A stretch of DNA of 64,000 nt, from assembly GCA_021234155.1 (NCBI GenBank), contig JAJEKV010000050.1:4514550-4578549 (forward strand), written 5' to 3'. Of this stretch, positions 1 to 11,844 are shown one piece after another. Source of the stretch: Isoetes taiwanensis (taxonomy: Eukaryota > Streptophyta > Lycopodiopsida > Isoetales > Isoetaceae). The position numbers were made by a program, and so were the translations under genes. Position 1 is the stretch's first letter, and the number at the start of each line of letters is the position of its first letter. The notes under the pieces were generated by a model. The model was given only the letters and a program-made list of their open reading frames with translations, was not told where the DNA came from and searched no databases.

Positions 1-278
1 TGCCGTGTGTAACACCGGCCTATGCAGATAGCTGATATACCAACCCTCCGGGTGGATGGAGAGTGCGGGGATTCGCTGGTGCACCGACATGTGGCGTTTA
101 CCGCCTGCCAGCCTAGGTAAGGGGTCCCGAGGGAGCATCAGTAGATCGACACCTTCACTCTCCCAATCGGGACCTTCGCTACGTGCGCGGATATGGAGGG
201 TCCTCAGACGCGATGGACGGTGTGGAAGAACTCCCGCTTGTATAACGGAGAGCAATCGCATTACCCAGTAGGACGTCA
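1..278 (+). repeat. 3' part of the 5' LTR of element 1
   Basis: This stretch aligns with 11390-11649, the end of the downstream LTR. Shared landmarks are the block around 'ctccgggtggatgga', 'cagcctaggta', 'gacaccttcactc' and the terminal 'acccagtagg..acg.ca'. The LTR is taken to end at the CA at 277-278, five bases before the primer-binding site. Differences from the 3' LTR are many and mostly small indels. Confidence 0.85.
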
Positions 279-283
279 TTAAA

Positions 284-294
284 GGTATCAGAGC
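284..294 (+). other. Primer-binding site, initiator Met-tRNA type
   Basis: The sequence ggtatcagagc matches the core of the common plant retrotransposon primer site tggtatcagagc, complementary to the 3' end of initiator methionine tRNA. It lies a few bases after the LTR end, as expected. Confidence 0.8.
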
Positions 295-3200
295 AATGTT
301 CTGGTGATTAAGAGCAAAGCACCCCACCGGTTCCCGTGAGTACTAACTTGATAGATCCTCGCCTCGGTGCGGGAAAATTTTTTCACCTTGTATTTATGCT
401 AAGCTAGTAACACTCAAGTGAATTGAATAAGATTAAAAAGAATGAGCTCAAATTTCCAGCGGAGGTGGTTCACAACGACCGTCTAACCAAATTCTGTTTC
501 AGTTTTATACAAGTCGTGGACATCGAGTCAAGAACACCAAAACATGATGAATTTGGAGAAAATAATGTGGTGAGGTTAATCTTCAAGGTAGGAATTAGTT
601 AGAATAGCATGTTTGATTACCTAAAAACCTTAGAATGGGAGGATTCACAGCCATGTACCGGTCGCGAAAATTCAACATTAGTATTGGAACGAGGCGCTAA
701 GCCGTGGGAGACCAATAGGTAGAAAACTGGGGCTGGTATAAGTTTTAGATAAGTTGGTACCTTAGCATGTTAAAATCGCAGCAACTTGAGTTTTTGACCT
801 AAAAATTCTGCTTATAAATAGATGTATAACCCCCATTTTTTCGGCCCAAGCCCTAGAAATCCGCCTTCTCCCAAACTTAGGCGATCTTCCGCTTTATCCG
901 ATTGACGACCAGAAAGCATGGCCCGAACCAGCCCGCATCAAGGAAGCCGCCCAAAGGAAGCCACCAAACGCCACCGAGGGCGAGATCATTCGGTGCGAGA
1001 TGCTTCGCGGAGAGGCTCGAGAGGGGCTGCTCGCCTTCTGGACGGAGAAAGACACGCCTGGACCGATTGAGGGTCAAACAAACAGCAGCAGAGACGCAGG
1101 GCCACACCACCGAACTCCATGGACGAGAAGACGAGGGAGGTGTATGAAGGAATAGAGCTGGAGATCCGGGGAAGAAGAACAAGCGGCATCTATCATTCAG
1201 ACACATCTACGAGATCCCTCGAGCGTGATGAGCAAGTGGATGTCCGAGCCACGGAGGCGTAACTTTAGAAGGTTCAATGTAAAGTACTTACGCCGGTAAG
1301 AGAAGGGAAGACAAAAAGAGGAAAAAGGAAGGAAGAGGAACAAAAGGCGCCAGAAGAAAAGAAGAAAGCTTAAAGGGAAGTTCAGGTCGGGTATAAGGAG
1401 AACGGTTGACGCCCACCAAGGAAGAGGCCTAACCCCAACATTATCATCAAGGAGCCAACCTGACTAACCCCCAAACCCTCCCGACGACTGGAGGAGGATC
1501 TCAACCTAATGCCAGGTGGAAGCTCTTCCAAGCACCCAGCGACGAAAGGTGAAGAACCGGAGCAGCCGGCAGCACTCGGGAAAGCAAACCCCAGCAGGAC
1601 CAAGTGCGTAAGCCCCCGAAAGTAAACCCCAAGATGGGATAGAAAGAAGCAACCACCACTCCGCCCGGAAGCCTACGCCACGCCACCGTGGTGAAGATTT
1701 ACGAGGGAAGATGAGAGAGCACAGGCCTACATGAAGAAATGGGAGGCCTACAACAAATATTATGAAGAAAACGTGGTTAGGTTCATCGAGGAGGGCCACC
1801 AACTTAAGCAAAGAAACCTTAAGGCCGCCACCACCGAAGCCCAAGGTTCCCAAGCCGCCAGCTGTGAAGAAAGCTGGATAGAAGGAGGTGGAGAGAAGAG
1901 CCGCTAAGGGAGATTAGACACTTCCAAATAAGAGCCTTCGTCTCCACTCCTCGCCCCCCTCACGGCTGCAGCGTGAAGTGATACAGTGCCTACGCAATCG
2001 TAATTTTAGAGTCACTGGACGGTTACTTAGCAATGCAAGAGGGCGGCTGAGGGCAAAGATAGTGCAACATTTTGAAGATTCAAATGTACCCGACTATCCA
2101 CGCCAGGGTAACCTTAATGCCACAAGAGACATGAGTCCGGCACCGCATTAGGGAGAACGCCTAGAAACTTTTGTTGTAAATAATTAAAAATTTTGTAATA
2201 TAGAGCAATTTTGTGTATTTTGATGACATAAACTTGGTTAATTAGAGCAAATTAATAAGTTTTAGCTTTTATTTCAGTGAAATAGGACATTTGGTAAGCC
2301 GAGAGACATGATGTCTCACCATACCGCAGAAACTAAAAGTTAGTATTGAGCGAGGTATTAAGTCGGAGACCCTCCCCAAATCTTGACCAAAAGCTCCAAA
2401 TTGACCAAATAAGGGTCGATTCTGCCTAATTGATGAGCCCATCAACCTTACACCATTAGTTTACCCAACACCTTTGATCGAATGAGATCGTTCATTCACT
2501 GTCGGTGAAAACAAGAAGTTAGTTTTGAAGTTTAGGCTACAGCCGAGACCTCTACCATTTCTTCACCGACTTGTCAAAGTCACCTTCAACCTGGACGATA
2601 GCATCTTTTAGTAACCTAGCCTTGTTTACATCTCATATAGTCCTCAAACTCCTTATTTTGACCTCGATAGTTAGAATTACCCAATCCTAGGAAATTTTCG
2701 GGTCATCCAAAATTAGGTTTCCTTTTCTATAAATAGACTTCTCATTTCTCGATAGCACCTTACAAATCGCCCCGCCTTCTAGCCGCATTTCCCAACTCCC
2801 CGCAGGCGCTTTTTGCAAACAAGCCTTTTGTTACCCTTCGCACTAATCAATGGTAACCGCTGATTTCCGTAGATGGTAATAGCCAGCCAGCCATGTCGGC
2901 GGAGGCCGACGCCGCACCAAATCTTCCAGATTCAGAGGAGGTAGACGCCCAAGCACCTTTGCACGCGACTCCGCCTATAGTAGAGTCTTGACTGAACTCC
3001 CGGTTAGGGTAGAACCAGCTAGTGCAATCCCCTTGTGTAGGATGATATTTTGTTCCTAGACGCCCCGCAGTAAAGATAGACGATGTCCCAACACGCCAAA
3101 TACCTCCACATAAACAAAGCACACCGCACACCCAGCCAATGGTCCTAATCACAATCGTGACCAAGTACTTCTTTTCAACACGCCGGCAATCTTCTTTTCA

Positions 3201-4099
3201 CTGCGTCGAGAACACCGGGGAAACCTCCATTCCCCATGGACGGGACCCATTAGCCATAGTAAGAACAACGGCTCCTCACACGCGATGAACAGTGAGCAGA
3301 AGGAAGGAAGAAGACTCCTGGGATGAACAGAATTCGAGGAAGAGGAAGACTTCATGTCGAAGCTCTCGACCGCCGAAGAGCCGACAAGCGTAGCAGAGAG
3401 GGCAAGATTGGAAAGAAGCTTCAAGTAGACTTCCTGAGCGCCACCTCTGTTAGGCATCACAAGCCTAGCTCCCATTATCGCCGGTGAGGAGTTTCCGCTC
3501 CTAAGCGACATTCAAAACCCTCCCCGAGTGCGTGGAAAGGGGAGTACCCACTGGAAGAGTTGCCGCACCAACTCCAAGAACTATTTTTTGGATCTAATTT
3601 TATCGTCCGAGGAGAGTCTGACTTCCCTCCGCAAGGGAAGCCATACTTACACGGAGAGTTTACCGGCCATCCAAGCCTACAAAGAATATAATAGCGTGAT
3701 ATGGAGGCGCATAAGGTAACAAGCTACCGACGGAGGAAGAGTTCCGTTTTCGTGAACAGATGGGGATCCGCCATGACTCAAACATCCTAACGGCAAGTCG
3801 TCGGCCCCATCTCCCCAGATAGGACAGTAATTTAATCTCGTGAGGGCTTCAGCAAATGAGATCACTGAGCTCACCACCTGGAGGTTGATGATTTCGGAAG
3901 CGCATTACCGTATCTGATACCCAGGTGGTCGAGGGACCCGGCTCCCCGCAAATCCAAAGTGCGTCATTACTTTCAGATACCGCCATCGCCGATGGAAGAA
4001 TAGCTGTTATCCACCGCAAGTTCACCTCGCAGGCGCAGGAAGGAGTATCGCTGCTGATTGCACTCGTGGATTCGGCCGGCATGCCGTGGGTTACCCCTT
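295..4099 (+). other. Long leader of element 1, no intact gene
   Basis: There is no recognisable protein over this stretch. A K/E/Q-rich coding-looking run lies at about 1711-1890 on + (reading AQAYMKKWEAYNKYYEE) but matches no family I can name. A motif of about 50 bases occurs three times (658-715, 2322-2372, 2502-2551). Two TATA-like boxes occur at 813-820 and 2728-2736, each followed by a C-rich stretch. This may be a nested or duplicated LTR-like segment inside the leader. Confidence 0.45.
658..2551 (+). repeat. Three dispersed copies of a ~50-bp motif in the leader
   Basis: The copies are at 658-715, 2322-2372 and 2502-2551. All contain a form of TTAGTATTG, then a G-rich stretch and taaG-CCG-GAGACC. 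The first and third share CGG-T-GCGAAAA or CGGTGAAAA at the start. The 3' end GAGACC is identical in all three. Confidence 0.55.
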
Positions 4100-5840
4100 A
4101 ACAACCAGCATGCAATCCGTGAAGAGAGCGGTAGCACTCCGGACGCCTTCGACTTCAAGATACCTTTACAAAGCAGCAAGACTGCAAAGGACGTTACCTT
4201 ATACCCCCAATCGCTAGTATAGAAGATTTGGCAAGAGCATTGAAGGTGGATCTCCAAAACCAATGTTCTTAGGAACTTGGGCCATTCAAAGGGGGAACAA
4301 ACTCGCGAAAAAGTTCCCCGAGGATAATCCATCTTACCGGCATCATGTGAATGATCGGGCGTGAGTTGCAATTTTTTGTATTAGTGTAATATAAAATATA
4401 ATATAATATTCTTATGCGCTTATAAATGTTTTGTTGATATATTTTGTGTCCCCCAACCACAACAAACATAAGTAATGTAAGAAAGCTTAGGAAAACTAAC
4501 CATGTAGATATGAACCACTTGGGGCGCACTTAGAGGCCTCGAAATGCAGGGAGAACGCATACCGTTGAACTTATGAGGAATGCATCTCGCCTGTGCCATG
4601 CCCTAAGAAGGAACCTATTTGAAGAATTTGGACAAATGACCCCAGAAGAAGAAATATCGCAAATGAGGACGGACCTCGAATGATAAAGGCTTTGCTAGCC
4701 GCGCAGGAGCAGGTTCGGTGGTAACGCCAACCCGCCGCAGCATCACCGGAGAACAGTAGAGACAAGAAGAGGAGTTAAGAGAGAAAAGGGTCCCCAGCTC
4801 TGACTCCGACCCAAGCTCGATTCAGACTGGATTCGAGGAAGAAGAAGGGCGCAACTAAGTCCGGAAAGCGGCATCTAAAGGCGCAGGAACCACCCGGACG
4901 GACGACAAAGGACAAGAACCCTCGACTACCGTAAGAAAGTAGACTCTGCAAGAGGGAAATGTTTGAAGGCCAGAAGTCGAGCAATTCTCAAAGCGCAGAA
5001 CAACGTCGTGCATGGAGGCGTAAGCTTGGCTTGACCATCTTGGTACTTCAAACGCCTATGGCAGGCCAGATAAGGATAGCCGCGGTAGCAACAAATAACC
5101 CGGCGGACCAAGACGCATTTGGGGAAGGGCTATGCCAAGGCTCATGGCTTAAGCAGGATGCGTTGCGTTCAATAAAGTTTGCCAAAGCCTTCTTATTACG
5201 CCCCAAGAGAAAGCACAAGTCCAAAGATGATGCAAAAGCTCTACGTGTCGTTAATAAAGGCAAACAAAACAAGCACGTAAATACACCCGAGGAATTTATG
5301 AGGCCATCGCATGTGCCAAAGTTAGGTGAGAAGCACGCAGCGGGAAAGCTACATTGAAGGTCCGGAATGAGGAGATCCGCAAGCTTGTAAGGGCAATAAA
5401 CCCCAGAACGAAGATCGGCTTGAGTCCAAGGCAATAAGTTTGTAAGGAACAGGACCCTAATAGCCGTGCGAGGCAAAGAAGATACTAAGATAAAGGCAAG
5501 GCAAACAGTACAGGAAATCGAGACACGCGTACCCCAGATCTCAAATAGAGTCTCCATATAGTGGCAATCATTTGTTAAAGGAGAGAAGAAGCAGGTATCT
5601 TCAAAGACAAACAGGAAGGCAAACCATCAAAGCAGTGCGATCCTTTCTGCAGGCCAGCCCAAGGAAAAGAGACAGGAGGCATAGAAAAGCAGCCTTGTTC
5701 GTGTGTTTCCTAAACAAAGCCATAGGACAAAGAACCGCCCATATGTCATGAGTGCAAAGGCTTAGTGAAGTTGGGAGATTGGGACACTTTGATCGACGAC
5801 GACGGGTAGGTGAGGCCCAGCTAATTACATTCGTGGTGAG
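4100..5840 (+). pseudogene. Probable broken gag region of element 1
   Basis: Its position, directly before protease/RT, is where gag should be. A Lys/Arg/Gln-rich open stretch runs from 4959 to 5357, and the following sequence to about 5700 is also basic. At 5744-5755 the codons read CHEC followed by K-G-L, the start of a CCHC zinc knuckle, but the downstream His and Cys are displaced by frame breaks. No capsid domain is recognisable with confidence. Assignment rests mainly on order and on the zinc-knuckle remnant. Confidence 0.4.
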
Positions 5841-6574
5841 TGCGGGTCATATCTTGCCGCAATAGATACGCAGCAAGCAGAGCCGGGTGATAAAGTAATT
5901 TCCACAAGGGAAAGGCCAAGGCCAAGTCATTTAGTAAACCCGGATGATTCGGAAGTAGCCATAACTTTTGATCTCCTTTAATGGTTCAAATGTTGAAGCT
6001 GAAACCATTGCGTCACCAAAGCCAAGGCCCGCTTTGTCTTAGCAAGTGGAGCAAGAAGGCGCACGTGTAAAGAATCAACTTTGACATCGACTTGTCGGGA
6101 TTAAGATCCGCATGGGGCAGAAGTACGGCATTGGCAAGTACCGAATTTGATAATAGGTATGGAGTACCTTGGACCAAGGGCCATTATTGATTGTGTTTTA
6201 AGGTGACCTTCCCAACACCACGGCAAGATCATTGAGATAACAGGTAAAGAAGTTGTTCCCATCATGCAGTGCATGTCTTCTAATGGCACCGTTCAAGTGC
6301 ATCAAGAGTGAGCAAGCAGCATACATCTTCTCGCTTGAGATTAGTGAACCGGAATTGGAAGGAAGCAAAAGAAGACAAGATGTCAAGAAGTAAGCGTCGA
6401 GGCAAATAGCTAAAGTTGATCACCTGGAGTTCCACCATCTCTTTCCGTGATGAGATCAAGCTCCCTCCTTATAGGGAGTCGAGTGCGCAGATAGCACTTA
6501 ACCGAACAAAAGCCAACAAGCAAGGCTCCATATAGAATGACAAACGCAGAGTTGTCGAGCTAAAGAAGGTTAAA

Positions 6575-7060
6575 GTGAGTCTTTCGACCTAGGTTTCATT
6601 AGACCTAGTGTCTCACGCTTGTTTTGCCATCTTTGTCAAGAAGAAGGATGGATCTTTGAGGATGTGCATAGACTATAGACGGTTGAATAAGCACACACCA
6701 TTAAGAACAAGTATGCGCTTCCAAGATCGGGACGACTCTTGATGGATCAGCCTTCAAGGAGCAAAGATCTTCTCCAAAAATCGAATTAAGGCGTCGCTAT
6801 CATCGATACGGATAAAGGAGGAGGATATCCAAAGACCGCCTTCAGGACGCTGTGTATGGGCATTATGAGTTCACGGTGATGCCTTCGGCTTATCAAATAC
6901 CCCCGCAACGCTCATGAGGCTCATGAACTATATCTTCGGGGAGTTCCCGGACACCTTTGTGATTGTTTTCTTTGATGACATTTTGGTGTATAGCAGATCC
7001 CTTGAAGAGCACGTGCGGCAACACTTGAGAAGGGTGCTAGAGAGAAGTTGAAGAGGCACC
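6575..7060 (+). pseudogene. Reverse transcriptase domain of element 1 (frame-broken)
   Basis: This is the polymerase that copies the element's RNA to DNA. Readable blocks in shifting frames are FAIFVKKKDG, MCIDYRRLNK near 6660, a G-Y-H-x-I-R-I-K-E-E-D block near 6795-6830, EFTVMP near 6870, and [13 protein letters not shown] at about 6958-7000, which carries the two catalytic aspartates of the YxDD box as F-F-D-D. Several breaks are at places where the family needs CAG or CTG codons, for example H-Q-I-R read as catcgatacgg. That suggests read errors rather than decay. The order with RNase H and integrase downstream is typical of Ty3/gypsy. Confidence 0.88.
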
Positions 7061-7329
7061 AGCAGCCAAGTTGTCGGCGCCACGCAACGCAGAAGGAATA
7101 CCTCGTCAATGCGGATCTCGGCAGGTATCTTTAATCGGACCGCCAAGATTGAAGCAGTTGATTCAGCTGGGTCACCAAGAATGTGCACCCAGGTCGAAGT
7201 TTTCTTGGCCTAGCGTAGTACTATAGGAAGTTCGTGAAGAACTTTGCTAAGATAGCAGCCCCGCTAAACGCATCCTGGACGAGGCGTAGGAAGGTGAAAG
7301 CCCGGTAGAGCATTGGCACAAGAAAGCCC

Positions 7330-7720
7330 AAAAGGGGTTTGAATTGTTGAAAGAAGCTCGATCACAGCCCCTGCCTTGACCTTTGCCGGACCCGAGAAAG
7401 ATAAGCTTGTAGCAACAGATGCGAAGTAAGATAGCTACAAAGGCTTATGCAAGAAGAGCCGGTAGTAGCCGCATGATTCCGTAAAAGATGAACGACGCCG
7501 GAGACGCTGCTACCCAATGCACCATCAGGAATTGCTTTGCGCTGTCGGGGCATTAAGAATTTGGAGGCACTACCTTTGGGAAGGAAGTTCCAATTGATAC
7601 CGACCATCAGAGCCTCCAATATGTATTCACGCGAACCACACCAACTGGGCAAAATGGAGATGGATGGAGTTCCTCGAGGAATATGACTTTGATATAGTCT
7701 ACGCTTCGGGGAGCTCAATG
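7330..7720 (+). pseudogene. RNase H domain of element 1 (frame-broken)
   Basis: The RNase H domain removes the RNA template during reverse transcription. The block LTFAGPEKDKLVATDA at about 7375-7430 matches the start of Ty3/gypsy RNase H, with the first catalytic Asp in T-D-A. Downstream, HHQELLCAV-like, RHYLWE-like and TDHQSLQY-like blocks are recognisable at 7500-7625, and EYDFDIVYASG at about 7679-7710 marks the domain end. Frames change several times. Confidence 0.75.
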
Positions 7721-7789
7721 TGGTAGCATTTTTTCAAGGCATCCCCCCGACAACTAGAGTGCATTGTAATGTAATTTCGACGCTTCGAC

Positions 7790-8640
7790 TTTGGTAAGAA
7801 GATTGAAGAGTCCTTGCCAACGGATGTGGATTTCGTGGAAGTATGGGCAACCTCTAAGGAGGCTAGAAATGTGATAAAGAGCGAGGCCTTCAAGCATTAT
7901 AAGAAGGAAGGCAACCTGTTATACCATAAGAACAAAGTTGTGCATACACCAATCATCGTAAGGAAGTTGATCCTCCATGACACGCGACAACAGCCCAATA
8001 GCGGGCCATGCGGGATTCATGAAACATATTTCAAAAAGCAGCCTATTATTGGCCGTGAATGAAGAAGCAAAAGCTCGCTACATCAAGGAATGTCGCCTAT
8101 GCCGCAGCACGGCGGAGCAGAATTCCGTGGGCATTAGAGCCATTAGGTGCCAAACGCCAAGTGGGAGGTAACGATGGATTTCATCATGATTCCCAAGAAC
8201 AAATGAAAGAGGCAAGGATGCCTTGATGGTAGTGGCTAATATTGTTGTCGAAGATGGCATATATTTTGTGCCTTGCAGACCACGATACATGTTTATGGAT
8301 ACAAAGAAAGCTCTTCACCAAAGAGATCTTCAGGCTTCATGGCATGCCAAGGGAGATTATCTCCGATGTGGATCCGGTTCATGAGTGCCTTTGGCAAGAC
8401 CTCTTTGGCGACGATTCAGACCAAGCTATCCATGAGCACGGGGTATCATCCTCGTGACGATGGTTTTGACGGAGACCAACAGGATCTTAGGAAGACATGC
8501 TGCCAAAACCATGTCCGAATAAGCAAAGTATGTGGGAAGAATTCATTCACTGGTGGAGTTTTTGCATACAATAGCACCAAGCGAATCGCCCCAAATGTCG
8601 CATTTATGATCAATTATGGCTATCGATTGCCTAACTCCGT
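7790..8640 (+). pseudogene. Integrase of element 1 (zinc finger plus DDE core, frame-broken)
   Basis: The integrase inserts the cDNA into the genome. The N-terminal zinc-finger region is visible at about 7975-8105, with H-D then a G-H-x-G-F-M-K block and the CRLC cysteine pair in 'ECRLCRST'. The core follows: WEVTMDFI near 8162 with the first catalytic Asp, then FTKEIFRLHGMPREIISD near 8310-8365 with the second Asp, then STGYHPRDDG near 8435-8465 where the catalytic Glu should follow. At 8200-8280 the reading is KDALMVVANI-like. CTG in H-L-G-F appears as gcg, one more example of the CAG/CTG pattern. Confidence 0.85.
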
Positions 8641-9065
8641 ACACTTGGCACAACCCCGTGTCAAAAGAAGTTTCGCAGCAGACAGTTGGCTAATGACATG
8701 CGCCACCGCGGAAGAAGTTCGAGGTTATCTCGCCAAAGAAGAAGTCGTCGAAGAGCATCGCCAACAAAGCATCGTACGTCAGAGAGTTCAAAGTTGATGA
8801 TGATGGTCAAGATAAAGGTGAAGCAGGCGAAGCTGCGGGATTGGCAATTGCAAGAAGCTTGCTCCCAAGGTGGGGTTTGGACCCCTTCTAATAATCAAGA
8901 GAGTAGGTAATCAATCCTACAAAGTTGGATTTACAAAGACACCTAAAGATTCATAAGGTCTTCCACGCGGAGTTTGTTGAAGAAGCATACTCCAAATCCG
9001 CACGAAGTCTTGGACACTCTAACGTTGTTGGAAATGACGGAGGAGCAACGGAAATAGTTCTTAAA

Positions 9066-9240
9066 ATGATTCTTGATAAAGCTTTCAAGAAGACAAGGAG
9101 GTTCGGAGTTCCTCCAATACTTGGTCAAATGGAAGCACTTGCCGCTGGAAGACGACACGGGTACCTTTAAGAAGGATTTAGTAAAGCAGTACCCTACAGC
9201 CATGGAGCAAATGGGACTGGAAGGTCATCTCAAGAAATCG
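9066..9240 (+). pseudogene. Chromodomain at the integrase C terminus
   Basis: The sequence reads QYLVKWKHLPLEDDTG, then KDLVKQYPTA a few residues on. This is the chromodomain fold signature (YLVKWKG-x-x-x-x-x-x-TWE) that gives chromoviruses their name and steers integration to particular chromatin. Upstream at 8800-9000 the linker reads VDDMVKIKVKQ and LKIHKVFHAEFV in shifting frames, the usual GPY/F-type region. The tryptophan expected after the threonine is missing, replaced by G-T. Confidence 0.8.
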
Positions 9241-10107
9241 CCCTGCATGTCGATTTGTGTAGGTTAATTCTTTGTATAGATTAATCCACGATGCAACCCA
9301 TGCTTGGTATGGTCTATGCGTTGTTATCGATGATGAGACCACCACGGTGATCTCTAGGGCTGGTGTAATGTCAATGTAGGCATGACCGCATTTTCGGCAA
9401 AGTGGAAGGTAGATTAGAAAGTCTACTGCCCACCGAAGCAGACTCCACCTCGAGAGAAAGGAGGTCATTAAGGAATGCATTGATAGGGGAAAGCACCTTT
9501 AGCCCCATATATGCTTTGATAGGGAGGAATCCATCCTTCCGCCCCATCGCCGGTAGGATATCCTCCATATTTGGGCAACTAGAGGTGTAGGCATGAGCTG
9601 CATATAGACATATAGGGCCGCCTCCACTGACCATTATGGAAGATTCATCCCTTCCACGGAGATTAGCCATGCATTCATGTAGATAGGTGGGGTGGTCACC
9701 ATATAACCAAAATTTATTAAATAATTAAAACGGTACTAACGTGAGTGTCGCAATGGAGGTGCCGAGAGCCCGGAGGGCAAGGAGGTCGAAGTTCACGAAG
9801 ACTTGCAACACAAGTTTTGTTGGAATGTGTTGCAAGGAATGAAGAGTACCTCGGACAATAATTATAGATATGAAATGTTGAAATTTTGTCTAACTTTAAG
9901 ATAGTGGATACCTTGTTTAATGATGTTGTGAATTGTTGGCATTCCATAGTATAATGACGTGGATAATGTTTTTAAAAATATTACCTTTAGGGTAACCTCC
10001 CAAATGTATAACTATTATATTGTATGCATCACGTTGATTGCAGATCGCAGCATTAGGAAGATCCCAAGGTGGAGACCCACGATGTGGGCTTGAGGGACGC
10101 ATCATTT
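9241..10107 (+). other. 3' internal region of element 1, non-coding
   Basis: I see no protein between the chromodomain and the polypurine tract. The last part (about 9943-10107) is shared with 63836-64000 in reverse orientation, which confirms it belongs to the element. The middle has short repeated phrases around 'gccccatatatgctttgatagg' and 'gccccatcgccgg' with no assignable role. Confidence 0.6.
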
Positions 10108-10120
10108 CAAGGTTGGGAGA
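10108..10120 (+). other. Polypurine tract of element 1
   Basis: The sequence caaggttgggaga lies directly before the LTR start. The second copy has caaggtggggaga at the same place (63823-63835 on -). It primes plus-strand DNA synthesis. Confidence 0.75.
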
Positions 10121-10121
10121 A

Positions 10122-11649
10122 TGACGTTTCCAAAGCACAAAGATAATGGTCCCGGGACGATATCGCATCGCCTCACACGCCGCATTACGCTTTAACTCGG
10201 CCGACGGTAACGCCACCGGATAGTTGGGTAAGTAGCCCTAGGGGGCAACTTGCTAGGAGTGTTCATATATTATTAATGTGCACATGTGCACATTAATGAG
10301 GGCACACCTTTCCATGTTGGCATATTTTGCCACCTAGCCATTAAAGGCAGTGGGGCCTTTCAATTATCCCACATGCCAAATTGGGTAATTGGAAACCCTA
10401 GCCTAAAACCCCATGTCTATTTAGGGTAGGAAAACCCAGCTTGCTAGTTTTTCGTCCCTAGGGTTTTAGAGCCGGTTTTGGCTGCCCCTGTGGGAGGCAA
10501 AACCGCCTCCCGACGCCCGCCTAAGCTTAAATTGCACCATCGGTTCAATTGGCCACTCGCCAGGATGGTTGAACCTCGGTCGTCGAGGAGCCACTCAGGG
10601 ATCGGTATTTGGTCAATTTAATAGCTTAAAACCGCCTTCTAGTCATAGAATCAAGAGGGTTTAGACTATTAATTGCCCATAGTAGCTATCTAGAACTTAG
10701 ATCTGGGACACTAACTAAAGAACCTAACTCTATGATTAGATCTAGTTCTTTAGTTCTTTGTGATGTATTTGGATGATGTATCTCTGAACTCCTTGTATTG
10801 GGAAGGGGGTAGAGGCCCTAAAGCTTGTAGTTGATGCTCCTAGAGTAGCCTCTCTAGCACCGTCAGATTCGCCCGTGGTACAAGAGCCACACCGTTGTGG
10901 GTGAAGGGGCCGACCGGCTAAGAAGGAGGTTCATGTTTCGACTCCCAATCCATCCCCGGTGTGTGTAAAGCCTAGGGGATCATTGTGACTAGGTCTAATG
11001 GCTTACCACCGAAAGTGTGGGTAAGGCATGGGCCCGACACCCGTGAAGTGGTGTACACTTTCCAATTGGGTTTAGTCAATGGGCCGGGCCCTCTAGTCAC
11101 CCTCGAGTCAAGATGTAGATCTCGAGGGAGTGATCCCTACCGCCCCATCGAACCGGGAGGATGAGACCCGTGAATAGCTCCTCGCCATGCATCCCTGGGC
11201 TACAATCAGTCCCAACACTTTTCACCTTACCGCAAAGTGTGCACGAGAGGGGCGGATGGAGTGGACAACCCTATGCCATGTTCTTATGCCCCAAATCCAT
11301 TGCCATGAATTGCCTCAAGAATGAACTTCGAGACCCAAGCTACCACCCCCCTTGAGTCCGAGCCTGGGTAGGGTTCCCCATGTGATGTGTTGACCACTGC
11401 CTATGCAGATAAGTTGATATACCACCCTCCGGGTGGATGGAGGATTTCGCTGGTACCGACATGTATGTTTACGCCTACAGCCTAGGTAGGCCCCAGGGAG
11501 GCAGAATGACACCTTCACTCTTCCCATCGGGACTCGTTACGTGCAAAGGATATGTGGAGGGCCTCAGGACGTAAAGATGGAGCTGGTGTGGGGGAAGAAC
11601 TCGCTTTTGTATCACGGTGAGAGCACCGCATACCCAGTAGGGGACGCCA
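10122..11649 (+). repeat. 3' LTR of element 1
   Basis: The LTR starts tgacgtttcc right after the polypurine tract and ends at gacgcca, about 1528 bp. It matches 62279-63821 on the opposite strand over its whole length, with many small indels. Its end also matches 1-278. It contains a 26-base perfect palindrome at 10272-10297. No host gene lies in it. Confidence 0.88.
10272..10297. repeat. 26-base perfect palindrome in the LTR
   Basis: The arms are attaatgtgcaca and its exact reverse complement. The same palindrome is present in the second LTR copy at 63657-63682, so it is a fixed part of the LTR upstream region and not a random feature. It could be a protein-binding site or form a cruciform. 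Confidence 0.8.
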
Positions 11650-11651
11650 CA

Positions 11652-11844
11652 AGATCAAGGCGTTGAGGGTAGCAAAACCCCTTGTATAATGCCAATTTTA
11701 AAAGGAAATTTGACCCTCCTGTATAGATATTGCCCAAATCGTTGCCTAAAACACCCCTAACCCCTAAGTATATGTGACGCAAATGGTCCAAAAACACCCC
11801 TCCGCTGAACTCTCATGGGTTATATCATCAGGTGAATCCCCGGG
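11652..11844 (+). mobile_element. MITE copy 1, right part, interrupted by element 1
   Basis: The sequence from 'ggcgttgagggtagc' to 'gaatccccggg' matches the full copies at 15087-15319 and 16993-17231. The left part, which should include the other terminal repeat, is absent because the chromovirus LTR ends here. The following ccatcact (11845-11852) is the same host octamer that follows the other copies. Confidence 0.75.

Larger units (their letters stand above)
1..11649 (+). mobile_element. Ty3/gypsy chromovirus, element 1 (5' end cut by window)
   Basis: The order is LTR end, primer-binding site, leader, gag-like region, RT, RNase H, integrase, chromodomain, polypurine tract and LTR. Integrase after RT and a C-terminal chromodomain define a plant chromovirus. 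The internal part is about 9.8 kb, roughly twice the usual chromovirus length, so the leader probably holds extra or nested sequence. All reading frames are broken, but many breaks fall at CAG/CTG sites and may be sequencing error. The 3' LTR abuts a MITE sequence, so the element inserted into that MITE. The other half of the MITE and the target duplication lie outside the window. Confidence 0.88.

Noticed and set aside
1382-1853. Overlapping minus-strand ORFs in the chromovirus leader
   Set aside because: They mirror a K/E-rich plus-strand stretch and contain low-complexity hydrophobic runs; likely antisense shadows.
4959-5357. Independent 132-codon gene on +
   Set aside because: It lies inside the chromovirus where gag is expected and its composition fits that; no separate promoter or homologue is evident.
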